Below, piece after piece: positions 23,197 through 32,204 of a stretch of 34,714 nucleotides of DNA. The stretch lies in assembly GCA_002155895.1 (NCBI GenBank), contig MUMD01000054.1:1-34714 (forward strand), in the 5' to 3' direction. Both the position numbers and the translations under genes were made by a program. The first letter of the stretch is position 1. The number at the start of each line of letters is the position of its first letter. The DNA is from Streptomyces rochei (GTDB lineage Bacteria; Actinomycetota; Actinomycetes; Streptomycetales; Streptomycetaceae). The notes beneath the pieces were generated by a model. The model was not told where the DNA came from and did no database searches. It saw only the letters and a program-made list of their open reading frames with translations.

Positions 23197-23949
23197 TCAC
23201 CCACCGCGAGGACCGGCCGTTTCCCGTGCCGCCGCCGCCCACGCGCGCGCCCCGGCGGCGACCAACTCGGCGTTGGACACGGCCCGGTGGCCGTCGGGCA
23301 GGAACAGGGTGTCCTCCAGGCCGATGCGGGTGGCGAGGCCCAGCCGGCCGGCCAGGCGCAGGACCGGCCAGGTGCCGGACTCCTCGCCGTGCAGCAGGAC
23401 GGGACGGCCGCGGGCCGTACCGAGGCCGGCCAGCAGCGCGCGCGCCGTGTCCGCCGCCGTCGCCGGGTCGGGGTCGGTGACCTCCGCCAGCACCCGCAGC
23501 ACCTTCGGCGCGAGGGGCGAGCGCAGGAACCGGGCCGTCCCGTCCGTGCCGGACCAGACACCGGCCTCCACGCCCACCCCGCGCTCGATCAGCGCCGCGG
23601 CGACCTCCTCGGCGCCCGGCTCGTGCCAGTTGACCGAGGCGTGGTCGGGCAGCACCGTCCAACTGCGGATCCGCGCGACCCGGGCGGCCGGGTCGGGCTC
23701 GGCCCAGGCCCCGGTCGTGACGCCCACCGGCACCGACGCGGGCACCCGCGCACGGATCGCGCCGAGCGTCACCGCGAGCACGCGCGGGGACAGCGTGTCC
23801 CGGCCGCACGGTGTCTTGGGGTGGACATGGACATCCGTGGCCCCGGCGGCCACCGCCCCGGCCGCCGAGTCCGCGACGGCCTGCGGCGACAGCGGCACGA
23901 CGGCACCGTCGGCGCTCCCGCGGGCCCCGTTCAAGCAGACCTGCACCAT
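23197..23949 (-). CDS. Beta-keto acid cleavage enzyme (BKACE, DUF849 family), short form
   Basis: A 250-residue TIM-barrel type enzyme. BKACE proteins use zinc and acetyl-CoA to split a beta-keto acid into acetoacetate and an acyl-CoA (Kce-like). The signature N-terminus is VCLNGARG, and zinc ligands His41 and His43 lie in DVHVHPKTP; further family stretches are VGVTTGAW, ASVNWHEPGAEEVAAALIERGVGVEAGVWSG-like and GIGLEDTLFLPDG-like (here RIGLEDTLFLPDGH). Members are usually 270-310 residues, so this is a compact version. ATG 23949 begins exactly at the conserved MVQVCLNGAR; no ribosome site is well placed. The substrate is unknown. It follows the zinc-ribbon gene on the same strand after 92 bases. 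Confidence 0.85.
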   Translation of the reverse strand: MVQVCLNGARGSADGAVVPLSPQAVADSAAGAVAAGATDVHVHPKTPCGRDTLSPRVLAVTLGAIRARVPASVPVGVTTGAWAEPDPAARVARIRSWTVLPDHASVNWHEPGAEEVAAALIERGVGVEAGVWSGTDGTARFLRSPLAPKVLRVLAEVTDPDPATAADTARALLAGLGTARGRPVLLHGEESGTWPVLRLAGRLGLATRIGLEDTLFLPDGHRAVSNAELVAAGARAWAAAARETAGPRGG

Positions 23950-24041
23950 CCCCCCATGGTGCCGGTCCGCACTGACAACACCCTCGGCCGTGGCGCGGCC
24001 GACCGCGGGGGCGCGGCATCCCCTGCACACCCCCGGGCCGG

Positions 24042-24644
24042 TTACGCCGACATCAGCAACCGTCCCCGCCGGGCGTACGCCAGCGCGTCAGGGGTCAGGA
24101 CGGGCCGCGGGACCAGGATTCCGCAGTCCGTGCAGACGGGGCCCGCGGAGGGCTCGTGGTCGAGGTCGTACATCCACACGAGGCGCTCCCCGTCGCAGAC
24201 CGGGCACACCGACCCCGGTTCGCGCTCCAGCGCGGAGATCAGCCGGCGCAGCACCTCCGCCAGCGGCCCGTCCGGGTGGACCCGGGGGTCGTCGCACCAG
24301 GCGACCCCGAAGCCGCCCCAGGTCAGCCGGTGCCAGTCGTCCACGCTGCCCGGCCTGCGCAGCCCGTCGTGCTTCTCCTTCCTGCGCCGCTCGGCGAACT
24401 CGACCTCGTAGGCCAGCCACACCGACCGCGCCTCCTCCAGCTCCTCCAGTGCGGCCACGAGCCGCGCCGGGTCCGGAGAGCGGTCCTCGGGGTCGAACCC
24501 GGCCCGGGAGCACAGATGGTCCCAGGTCGCCCGGTGCCCGTAAGGGGCGAACCGTTCAAGGCACTTGCGCAGCGAGTAGCGCCGCAGTGCCAGATCGCAT
24601 CGTGGATCGCGGACCTGTCTCGCGAGACTCCGGAAACCGGCCAT
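24042..24644 (-). CDS. Zinc-ribbon protein of unknown function
   Basis: A 200-residue soluble protein that I cannot place in a named family. The first 110 residues are helical and basic (RYSLRKCLERFAPYGHRATW, LVAALEELEEARSVWLAYEVEFAERRRKEKHDGLRR). The C-terminal part holds two Cys pairs, CPVC near residue 147 and CTDCG near 171, which look like a four-cysteine zinc ribbon separated by about 21 residues. A GGAGG ribosome site precedes ATG 24644. It is divergent from the penicillin-acylase-family gene and upstream of the BKACE gene. A DNA/RNA- or protein-binding role is suggested only by the ribbon. Confidence 0.82.
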   Translation of the reverse strand: MAGFRSLARQVRDPRCDLALRRYSLRKCLERFAPYGHRATWDHLCSRAGFDPEDRSPDPARLVAALEELEEARSVWLAYEVEFAERRRKEKHDGLRRPGSVDDWHRLTWGGFGVAWCDDPRVHPDGPLAEVLRRLISALEREPGSVCPVCDGERLVWMYDLDHEPSAGPVCTDCGILVPRPVLTPDALAYARRGRLLMSA

Positions 24645-24864
24645 CGCCCTGCACCTCCGTCACACCTGCACCTGCACTTCGGTCACTTCGGCGTCGTCCA
24701 GCGGACGTCGCCGAATAGACGTATCGACAGGCGATTCGGCTCCATCCGATTTCCGATGCACCCCATCAGCCGATCCGCCCGCTCCAAAAAGTGACGCATG
24801 TTCATCTTCCAACTCGGGGATACCGGCGGTAACGTCCGGCCCATCCCCGTCGGGAGGAGCTGCC

Positions 24865-27672
24865 ATGCCACGGCGCACCCCACGCAACGCCCTCGACAGA
24901 ATGAGAACTCCCCGCGGCTTCCACGGGTTCCTGAAGGGCGCCTCCCTATGCGCCCTCGTCGCCGGCCTTCTGTCACCGCTTGCCCCGGCGACGGCCGCCG
25001 ACACGGACGCCCCGGCCGCATCCGCCGTCCCGGCGGCGGCGGACGACCACTGCGGCGCCCGGTGTTCGGACATCCTGCCGCCCGGCCAGAACGGCAACGC
25101 CACCCTCGCCCAGATCCTCCTCAACCAGGCCTTCGGCACCCAGCCCGCGCACGCCGAGGACCAGCTCGGCCCCTACGCGAACCTCGCCACCGGCTACACC
25201 GGCCTCACCGACGAGAAGATCAGCACCTTCTTCAACGACGCCTCCTTCGGCGTCCCCGAGGGCCAGGTCGCCTCCACCCTCCGCCCCGCCGGACGCGACG
25301 ACGTGACCATCGTCCGCGACAAGAGGACCGGCGTGCCGCACATCACCGGCACCACCCGCTACGGCACCGAGTTCGGCGCCGGCTACGCGGCGGCCCAGGA
25401 CCGGCTGTGGCTGATGGACCTCTTCCGGCACGTCGGACGCGGCCAGTTGACCCCGTTCGCGGGCGGCGCCCCCGCCAACCAGGGCCTGGAACAGCAGTTC
25501 TGGCGCAGCGCCCCCTACACGGAGGCCGAGCTGGAGGCCCAGATCGAGAGCGCCGCCGCCAAGGCCGGTGAGCGCGGGAAGCTGGCCCTGGCCGACGTGG
25601 ACGCCTACCTCGACGGCGTCAACGCCTACATCGACGCCTCCGACAAGGGCCGCTACTTCCCGGGCGAGTACGTCCTCACCGGCCACAAGGACGCGATCAC
25701 CAACGCCGGCACCATCGCGCACTTCGAGCGCACCGACCTGATCGCGCTGGCCTCCGTCATCGGCTCCCTCTTCGGCTCCGGGGGCGGCGGCGAGGTCGCC
25801 AACGCGCTCTCCCTGCTCGCCGCCCAGGAGAAGTACGGCGTCGCGGAGGGCACCAAGGTCTGGGAGTCCTTCCGCCAGCGCAACGACCCCGAGGCGGTCC
25901 TCACCCAGCAGGGCGGCAGCTTCCCGTACCTGACGAAGCCCGACGACCCGCGGGGCCGCGCCCTGCCCGACCCCGGCTCGGTCGAGGCGGAGCCCCTGGT
26001 GCACGACCGCACGGGCAGCGCCGCCGCCTCGCACGCGACCGGTGCCTCCGCCACCGCCGCCGACGCGGCCCTCTCCTCGGCCCGGCGCGGCATGTCCAAC
26101 GCCCTGGTCGTCAGCGGCGAGCACACCGCGAGCGGCCACCCGGTCGCCGTCTTCGGCCCGCAGACCGGCTACTTCGCGCCCCAGCTCCTCATGCTCCAGG
26201 AGATCCAGGGCCCCGGCATCAGCGCCCGCGGTGCCTCCTTCGCGGGCCTGAGCATGTACGTCGAACTCGGCCGCGGCCAGGACTACGCGTGGAGCGCGAC
26301 CACCTCCGGCCAGGACATCATCGACACCTACGCGGTCGAACTGTGCCAGGACGACCACCACTACCTCTACCGCGGCCGGTGCACGCCGATGGAGAAGATC
26401 GAGCGCAAGAACGCCTGGAAGCCCACCGTCGCCGACGGCACCGCGGCCGGCTCGTACACGATGCGGGTCTGGCGCACGAAGTACGGCCCGGTCCAGTACC
26501 GCGCCACGGTCGACGGCAAGAAGGTCGCCTACACCTCCCTGCGCTCGTCGTACCTGCACGAGGCCGACTCGATCATCGGCTTCCAGATGCTCAACGACCC
26601 GGAGTACCTGAACGGCCCCGAGCGCTTCCGGAGCGCGGTGCAGAACATCAACTACACCTTCAACTGGTTCTACGCCGACTCCGAGCACACCGCGTACTAC
26701 AACAGCGGCGACAACCCGGTGCGGGCGGACGGCGTCGACGCCGACTTCCCGGTCCGGGCCGAGGCGGCGTACGAGTGGCGGGACTGGGACCCGGCCGCCA
26801 ACACGGCCCGCTACACCCCGCCCGCCGCCCACCCGCAGTCAGTGGACCAGGACTACTACGTCTCCTGGAACAACAAGCAGGCCCGGGACTACACCACCGC
26901 CCCCTGGGGCAACGGCTCCGTGCACCGCGGCAACCTGCTCGACGACCGTGTGAAGAAGCTGGTCGCCGAGGGCGGAGTCACGCGCGCCGCGCTGGTGAAG
27001 GCGATGGCCGAGGCGGGCCTCGCCGACCTGCGGGCCGAGGACGTGGTGCCCGACCTGCTGAAGGTGATCGAGTCGGCGCCGGTGACCGACCCCGCCGCGA
27101 AGACGGCCGTGGACCGGCTCGAGGCGTGGATCGCGGCGGGCGGCCTGCGCACCGAGACGTCGGCCGGTTCGAAGAAGTACACCCACGCCGACGCCGTCCG
27201 CACCCTGGACGCCTGGTGGCCGCTGCTGGTGAAGGCCGCGTTCGAGCCGGGCCTCGGCACCGACCTGTACACCGCCTTCACCCGCAACCTGCCGGTCGAC
27301 GAGTCACCGTCCGCCGCCCACGGCCCGACCGGCGCCCACGCCGGCAGCGCCTTCCAGTACGGCTGGTGGAGCTATGTCGACAAGGACATCCGGTCCGTGC
27401 TCGGTGAACCCGTCAAGGGACCCCTGGCGCGCGCGTACTGCGGTGGCGGCGACCTCGCCGCCTGCCGGGACACCCTGCTCACCACCCTGAAGGAGGCGGC
27501 GGGCCGGACGCCCGCCCAGGTCTACCCCGGGGACGAGAACTGCTCGGCGGGCGACCAGTGGTGCGCCGACTCGGTGATCCACCGCACCCTCGGCGGCATC
27601 AAGCACGGCGGCATCAGCTGGCAGAACCGGCCGACCTACCAGCAGGTCGTGGAGTTCACGTCCCACCGGTGA
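24865..27672 (+). CDS. Secreted penicillin acylase family amidase
   Basis: A 935-residue exported Ntn hydrolase precursor. Residues 1-44 are a signal peptide (hydrophobic ASLCALVAGLLSPLAPATA) with cleavage around ATA-A. The family is synthesised as one chain that cuts itself before a nucleophilic Ser, here Ser411 in RRGMSNALVVSG, giving an alpha chain (about 45-390), a spacer and a beta chain (411-935). The alpha half has RDKRTGVPHITGTTRYGTEFGAGYAAAQDRLWLMDLFR, typical of the class. Four Cys pairs suggest disulfides. Relatives cleave acyl amides: beta-lactam side chains, echinocandin or acyl-homoserine-lactone tails. At 935 residues it is longer than aculeacin acylase. GGGAGGAG precedes ATG 24865. 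Its substrate is not readable. Confidence 0.93.
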   Translation: MPRRTPRNALDRMRTPRGFHGFLKGASLCALVAGLLSPLAPATAADTDAPAASAVPAAADDHCGARCSDILPPGQNGNATLAQILLNQAFGTQPAHAEDQLGPYANLATGYTGLTDEKISTFFNDASFGVPEGQVASTLRPAGRDDVTIVRDKRTGVPHITGTTRYGTEFGAGYAAAQDRLWLMDLFRHVGRGQLTPFAGGAPANQGLEQQFWRSAPYTEAELEAQIESAAAKAGERGKLALADVDAYLDGVNAYIDASDKGRYFPGEYVLTGHKDAITNAGTIAHFERTDLIALASVIGSLFGSGGGGEVANALSLLAAQEKYGVAEGTKVWESFRQRNDPEAVLTQQGGSFPYLTKPDDPRGRALPDPGSVEAEPLVHDRTGSAAASHATGASATAADAALSSARRGMSNALVVSGEHTASGHPVAVFGPQTGYFAPQLLMLQEIQGPGISARGASFAGLSMYVELGRGQDYAWSATTSGQDIIDTYAVELCQDDHHYLYRGRCTPMEKIERKNAWKPTVADGTAAGSYTMRVWRTKYGPVQYRATVDGKKVAYTSLRSSYLHEADSIIGFQMLNDPEYLNGPERFRSAVQNINYTFNWFYADSEHTAYYNSGDNPVRADGVDADFPVRAEAAYEWRDWDPAANTARYTPPAAHPQSVDQDYYVSWNNKQARDYTTAPWGNGSVHRGNLLDDRVKKLVAEGGVTRAALVKAMAEAGLADLRAEDVVPDLLKVIESAPVTDPAAKTAVDRLEAWIAAGGLRTETSAGSKKYTHADAVRTLDAWWPLLVKAAFEPGLGTDLYTAFTRNLPVDESPSAAHGPTGAHAGSAFQYGWWSYVDKDIRSVLGEPVKGPLARAYCGGGDLAACRDTLLTTLKEAAGRTPAQVYPGDENCSAGDQWCADSVIHRTLGGIKHGGISWQNRPTYQQVVEFTSHR

Positions 27673-27693
27673 CCGGCCGGTCCCACGGTCACC
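27668..27693. terminator. Bidirectional terminator spanning two stop codons
   Basis: GGTGACCG (27668-27675) pairs perfectly with CGGTCACC (27686-27693) across a 10-base loop. The stop codons of the acylase (27670-27672) and the muramidase gene (27689-27691) both lie within the stems. Confidence 0.65.
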
Positions 27694-28954
27694 TGTAGAG
27701 GAGGTACTGGCGGCGCGTGCGGCGGAACGCCGCCAGTTCCTCCTCCCAGCCGCCCACCACCTCGTCGGTGTCCGCGCCCGAGTCGATCATGGTGCGCACC
27801 AGCGTGGAGCCGGTGAGCTTGTCGATCCAGTGGTCCGGGCGCCAGGCGAAGCCGTCCCAGCTCCGCTTCGCGGTCACCAGGAGGGCGATCCCCGTGCGCA
27901 CCGGGTCGAAGGCGGCCCGGTCGTGCACGTGGAGCTGCACGCCGCCGACGGTCTTCCCCTGGAACTTGGAGAAGGTGGGCGCGAAGTACGCCTCCCGGAA
28001 CCGCACCCCGTGCAGCCCGGCCTCGTTCGCGGCGGCGGCCCAGCCCCCGTCGACGCCCTCCGCCCCGAGCAGTTCGAACGGGCGGGTCGTACCGCGCCCC
28101 TCCGACAGGTTGGTGCCCTCGAACAGACACGTCCCCGAGTACACCAGCGCGCACTCCGGCGTGGGCATGTTCGGGCTCGGCGGCACCCAGGGCAGCCCGG
28201 AGGCGTCGTAGAACTCCGAGCGCTTCCAGCCGGACATCGTCACGGTCTCCAGCGGCACGGGCGACCGAAGGAACTCTCCGTTGAAGAGCCGGGCCAGCTC
28301 GGCCACCGTCATGCCGTGCGCCTGCGCGATGGGCTTGCGGCCGACGAAGGTCGCGAACTCCTCGTGCAGGACCGGTCCGAGGGCCGCCCGTCCGGTCACC
28401 GGGTTCGGCCGGTCCAGCACCACGAACCGCTTGCCCGCGAGCCGGGCCGCCTCCATGCAGTCGAAGAGGGTCCAGATGTACGTGTAGAAGCGCGCGCCCA
28501 CGTCCTGGATGTCGAAGACGACGGTGTCCACGCCGGACGCCGTGAAGACGTCCGCGAGCGGCTGCCCGCTCTTGAGGTACGTGTCGTAGACCGGCAGCCC
28601 GGTCGCCGGGTCGTCGTAGCGTCCTTCCGAACCGCCCGCCTGCGCGGTGCCCCGGAACCCGTGCTCGGGGCCGAAGACGGCGATCAGGTCCACGCGGTCG
28701 TCGGCGTGCATGACGTCGACGATGTGGCGTACGTCCCGGGTGATGCCGGTCGGGTTGGTCACCACGCCGACCCGCTGCCCGGCGAGCGGGGCGTAACCCT
28801 CGTCGGCGAGACGCTCGAAGCCGGTGCGCAGCCGGCGGCCGCCGTGGCCCCCGGGCGCCGCGTGCGCCGCGCCGGTCGCGGCGGCCGTGGAGGCCGCCGT
28901 CGCGGCCGCGGCCGCGGCCGTGGTGGCGAGCAGGTTCCGTCTGGACAGCGTCAT
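27689..28954 (-). CDS. Tat-exported DUF1343/NamZ-type exo-beta-N-acetylmuramidase
   Basis: A 421-residue exported protein. Residues 1-33 are a Tat signal (SRRNLLA, then a long Ala run, cleavage near HAA-PG). The mature part is the DUF1343 domain, whose members include NamZ, an exo-acting muramidase that removes terminal MurNAc from peptidoglycan fragments (family GH171). Hallmarks are GVVTNPTGIT, AVFGPEHGF (Glu97), VFDIQDVGARFYTYIWTL, RPNPVTG, WVPPSPNMPTPECALVYSGTCLFEGTNLSEGRGTT and APTFSKFQGKTVGGVQLHV. GGAGGT precedes ATG 28954. It converges with the acylase gene (16-base gap) and is divergent from the SDR operon. It probably salvages cell-wall sugar outside the membrane. Confidence 0.93.
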   Translation of the reverse strand: MTLSRRNLLATTAAAAAATAASTAAATGAAHAAPGGHGGRRLRTGFERLADEGYAPLAGQRVGVVTNPTGITRDVRHIVDVMHADDRVDLIAVFGPEHGFRGTAQAGGSEGRYDDPATGLPVYDTYLKSGQPLADVFTASGVDTVVFDIQDVGARFYTYIWTLFDCMEAARLAGKRFVVLDRPNPVTGRAALGPVLHEEFATFVGRKPIAQAHGMTVAELARLFNGEFLRSPVPLETVTMSGWKRSEFYDASGLPWVPPSPNMPTPECALVYSGTCLFEGTNLSEGRGTTRPFELLGAEGVDGGWAAAANEAGLHGVRFREAYFAPTFSKFQGKTVGGVQLHVHDRAAFDPVRTGIALLVTAKRSWDGFAWRPDHWIDKLTGSTLVRTMIDSGADTDEVVGGWEEELAAFRRTRRQYLLYR

Positions 28955-29060
28955 GCGGTGACCTCCGTGATCGCGGCGGGTGTCATGCGCACGCACGCTA
29001 ACCCGCGTCCCGGGCCCTACGGAACGGAGTAGACCGCGGTTCGCCTCTTCCGTCGTACAT

Positions 29061-29074
29061 ACCGACTGGTTAGT
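29061..29074. promoter_or_regulatory. TetR-type operator at the SDR-ligase-TetR promoter
   Basis: ACCGACTGGTTAGT is an imperfect inverted repeat (outer AC/GT and inner AC/GT arms) of the kind bound by actinobacterial TetR regulators of fatty acyl metabolism. It overlaps a -10-like TAGTCT (29071-29076), 55 bases upstream of the SDR start. The TetR encoded third in the operon is the probable binder. Confidence 0.6.
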
Positions 29075-29129
29075 CTGGCGCTGCAGCAGGCCCACGCGGG
29101 TGGCGCCGCAACCGTGTCGAAGGAGACCG

Positions 29130-29900
29130 ATGGTGGAAGCCGTGCAGGATGCCTCAGTCGTGGTCACCGGGGCGGGAGGCGGCATCGGTGCCGCCCTGGC
29201 CCGCCGCTTCGCCGCCGAGGGGGCCCGGGTCGTCGTCAACGACCTGGACGCCGACCGGGCGAAGGCCGTCGCCGAAGAGATCGGCGGCATCGCGGTCCCG
29301 GGCGACGCCTCCGCGATCGTCACCGAGGCGCGCGAGGCGCTGGGCGGCACGGTCGACGTCTACTGCGCCAACGCGGGCGTCGGCTGCGGCGGCACGGAGG
29401 CCGCCGACGAGGCCGTCTGGGCCCTCGCCTGGGACGTCAACGTCATGGCCCACGTCCGCGCGGCCCACGAACTGCTCCCCGACTGGCTGGAGCGGGGCAG
29501 CGGCCGCTTCGTCTCCACCGTCTCCGCCGCCGGACTGCTCACCATGATCGGCGCCGCCCCCTACAGCGTCACCAAGCACGGCGCCTACGCCTTCGCCGAG
29601 TGGCTGTCCCTGACGTACCGCCACCGCGGCGTCAAGGTGCACGCCATCTGCCCGCAGGGCGTGCGCACCGACATGCTCACCGCCAGCGGCAGCGCGGGCG
29701 AACTGGTGCTCAAGCCCACCGCCATCGAACCCGGGGACGTCGCCGACGCCCTGTTCGAGGGCATCGAGGAGGACCGCTTCCTCATCCTCCCGCACCCCGA
29801 GGTCGCCGAGTACTACCAGGCACGCGCCGTCGAGCCCGACCGCTGGCTGCGCGGCATGAACCGGCTCCAGCGGCAGTGGGAGGAGGGGACGGCCCGATGA
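29130..29900 (+). CDS. Short-chain dehydrogenase/reductase
   Basis: A 256-residue classical SDR. Glycine motif TGAGGGIG near residue 12, Asp in VVNDLDADRA (NAD-type preference), CANAGVG, catalytic Ser132, Tyr145 and Lys149 (STVSAAG then YSVTKH), and ICPQGVRTDM after the active site. It interconverts a hydroxyl and a keto group; the substrate is not readable but the next gene activates an acid to its CoA ester, so a hydroxy- or ketoacyl-CoA is likely. GAAGGAGA precedes ATG 29130. Its stop overlaps the ligase start (ATGA). In the levulinate operon of P. putida an SDR (LvaD) reduces the 4-keto group, a possible parallel. Confidence 0.94.
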   Translation: MVEAVQDASVVVTGAGGGIGAALARRFAAEGARVVVNDLDADRAKAVAEEIGGIAVPGDASAIVTEAREALGGTVDVYCANAGVGCGGTEAADEAVWALAWDVNVMAHVRAAHELLPDWLERGSGRFVSTVSAAGLLTMIGAAPYSVTKHGAYAFAEWLSLTYRHRGVKVHAICPQGVRTDMLTASGSAGELVLKPTAIEPGDVADALFEGIEEDRFLILPHPEVAEYYQARAVEPDRWLRGMNRLQRQWEEGTAR

Positions 29901-31588
29901 CCGGCTCCCGCTACGCCGCCAAGCCCTGGCTGGACCTGCTGACCGACGCCCAGAAGGCGCCGCTCGACCCGGACGCCTCCCTGGTGCACGCCCTGCGCCG
30001 GGCCGCCGCCGAGGCTCCCGACCGGACCTTCCTGGCCTACTTCGACGGCCGCCTCACCTACCGCGAGGTCGACGAGCTGACCGACTCCGTCGCCGGGCAC
30101 CTCGCCGCGCGGGGCCTGGAGCGCGGGGAGCGGGTCGCGGTCCTGCTGCAGAACTCCCCGCACTTCGTCCTCGCGGTGCTGGGGGCCTGGAAGGCGGGCG
30201 CGGTGGTGGTGCCCGTCAACCCGATGTACAAGGCGGGGGAGGTGGGCCACGTCCTGCGGGACGGCGAGGTGGCCGCGCTCGTCTGCTCCGACCGGGCCTG
30301 GGAGGCGTATCTGCGCGAGACGGCGGCGGACTCGCCGGTGCGGATCGTGCTCACCGGGTGCGAGCTGGACTTCCAGAGCCGTCAGGACACCCGCGTCCTG
30401 ACCTTCGAGCGGCTGCCGGACGCCCCCGACGCCGACGACCTCACGCGGGCGGCCCGCTCGGGACACCCGGCCCCGGCCGGACGCGACCCGGAGCCCGGCG
30501 ACACCGCGCTCATCAGCTACACCTCGGGCACCAGCGGCACCCCCAAGGGAGCCACCAACACCCACCGCAACATCATGTACAACGCCGAGCGGCAGCGCTC
30601 CGGGCTCGGCCTGCCCGAGGCGCCCGTCTACTTCGCGCTGGCGCCCCTGTTCCACATCACCGGCATGGTCTGCGAGTTCGGGGCCTGCCTGAACAGCGTG
30701 GGCACCCTCGTGCTGGCCTACCGTTTCGAGGCGGGCGTCGTGCTGGACGCGTTCGCCGAGCACCGGCCGCACTACACGGTCGGCCCGTCCACCGCCTTCA
30801 TGGCGCTGGCCGCCCACCCGGCCGTCACCCGCGAGCACTTCGCCTCCTTCGCCAACATCTCCTCCGGTGGCGCCCCCCTGCCGCCCGCCCTGGTGGAGAA
30901 GTTCCGCGCCGGCTTCGGGCCGTACATCCGCAACGGCTACGGGCTCACCGAGTGCACCGCGCCGTGCGCCTCGGTCCCGCCGCATCTGGAGGCGCCGGTC
31001 GATCCGGTCTCCGGGACCCTCGCCGTGGGCGTCCCCGGCCCGGACACGGTGGTGCGGATCGTCGACGAGCAGGGCGCGGAGGTGCCCTTCGGGGAGCAGG
31101 GCGAGATCGTCGTCAGCGGCCCCCAGGTCGTCCCCGGCTACTGGCGCCGCCCCGACGCCACCGCCGAGACCTTCCCCGGCGGCGAACTGCGCACCGGCGA
31201 CATCGGCTTCATGGACGAGGAGGGCTGGCTCTACGTCGTCGACCGCAAGAAGGACATGATCAACGCCTCCGGGTTCAAGGTCTGGCCCCGCGAGGTCGAG
31301 GACGTGCTCTACACCCACCCGGCGGTGCGCGAGGCCGCCGTCGTCGGAGTGCCCGACGGGTACCGCGGGGAGACCGTCAAGGCGTACATCAGCCTCCGTC
31401 CGGGCGCCGACACGGACCCGGACGCCCTCGCCGCGTACTGCGAGGAGAGACTGGCCGCCTACAAATACCCGCGCCAGGTGGAGATCCTGCCCGACCTGCC
31501 GAAGACGGCGAGTGGGAAGATCCTCCGTCGGGAACTGCGTTCCCGTACGCAACGGGACGAACAGGCACGGCCGCTGGACGGCCGCTGA
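29897..31588 (+). CDS. AMP-forming acyl-CoA ligase
   Basis: A 563-residue ANL-family enzyme that makes an acyl-adenylate then the CoA thioester. The phosphate-binding loop YTSGTSGTPKG starts at Tyr208; NGYGLTECTAP, GELRTGDIGFMDEEGWLYVVDRKKDMI and catalytic Lys541 in KTASGKILRREL follow in the right order. Length suits a fatty- or aryl-acid ligase. ATG 29897 overlaps the SDR stop, so the two are coupled, and the TetR gene follows after 13 bases. Together these form a three-gene operon for activating and oxidising or reducing an acid; chain length and substrate are unknown. Confidence 0.95.
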   Translation: MTGSRYAAKPWLDLLTDAQKAPLDPDASLVHALRRAAAEAPDRTFLAYFDGRLTYREVDELTDSVAGHLAARGLERGERVAVLLQNSPHFVLAVLGAWKAGAVVVPVNPMYKAGEVGHVLRDGEVAALVCSDRAWEAYLRETAADSPVRIVLTGCELDFQSRQDTRVLTFERLPDAPDADDLTRAARSGHPAPAGRDPEPGDTALISYTSGTSGTPKGATNTHRNIMYNAERQRSGLGLPEAPVYFALAPLFHITGMVCEFGACLNSVGTLVLAYRFEAGVVLDAFAEHRPHYTVGPSTAFMALAAHPAVTREHFASFANISSGGAPLPPALVEKFRAGFGPYIRNGYGLTECTAPCASVPPHLEAPVDPVSGTLAVGVPGPDTVVRIVDEQGAEVPFGEQGEIVVSGPQVVPGYWRRPDATAETFPGGELRTGDIGFMDEEGWLYVVDRKKDMINASGFKVWPREVEDVLYTHPAVREAAVVGVPDGYRGETVKAYISLRPGADTDPDALAAYCEERLAAYKYPRQVEILPDLPKTASGKILRRELRSRTQRDEQARPLDGR

Positions 31589-31601
31589 GAAGGAAAGGCA
31601 G

Positions 31602-32204
31602 GTGACGGCAGTGCCCAGGACCACGGACGGGGACGGCACTCCGGTGCCGCAGCGGCTCCTGGCCGCCGCCACCCGGCTCTTCGCGGAGCAGGGCTACGAC
31701 CGCACCTCGGTACAGGAGATCGTCGAGGCGGCCGGCGTCACCAAGGGCGCCCTGTACCACTACTTCGGCTCCAAGGACGACCTGCTGCACGAGGTCTACG
31801 CGCGCGTGCTGCGCCTCCAGCAGGAACGCCTGGACGCCTACGCGGACTCCGACGAGCCGGTCGAGAAGCGGGTGCGGGACGCGGCGGCCGACGTCGTCGT
31901 CACGACCATCGACAACCTCGACGACGCGTCGATCTTCTTCCGGTCCATGCACCAGCTGAGCCCGGAGAAGAACAAGCAGGTGCGCGCCGAGCGCCGGCGC
32001 TACCACGAGCGCTTCCGCGCGCTCATCGAGGAGGGCCAGCGGGCCGGTGTCTTCACCAAGGAGACCCCGGCCGACCTCGTGGTCGACTACCACTTCGGCT
32101 CGGTGCACCACCTGTCGACCTGGTACCGCCCCGACGGTCCGCTCAGCCCGCAGGAGGTCGCCGACCACCTGGCGGACCTGCTGCTGCGGGCGCTGCGTCC
32201 GTGA
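31602..32204 (+). CDS. TetR-family regulator of the SDR-ligase operon
   Basis: A 200-residue TetR protein: helix-turn-helix TSVQEIVEAAGVTKGALYHYFGSKDDLLHEV (residues about 35-65), then a C-terminal domain (FFRSMHQLSPEKNKQVRAERRRYHERFRALIEEGQRAGVF) like the acyl-CoA-sensing KstR2/FadR-type TetRs. GTG 31602 was chosen because AAGGA lies 7 bases upstream; a second GTG at 31611 is possible. It is the last gene of the operon, 13 bases after the ligase. Its 3' end overlaps the LysR gene on the opposite strand by 62 bases. It probably acts on the site at 29061-29074. Confidence 0.92.
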   Translation: MTAVPRTTDGDGTPVPQRLLAAATRLFAEQGYDRTSVQEIVEAAGVTKGALYHYFGSKDDLLHEVYARVLRLQQERLDAYADSDEPVEKRVRDAAADVVVTTIDNLDDASIFFRSMHQLSPEKNKQVRAERRRYHERFRALIEEGQRAGVFTKETPADLVVDYHFGSVHHLSTWYRPDGPLSPQEVADHLADLLLRALRP

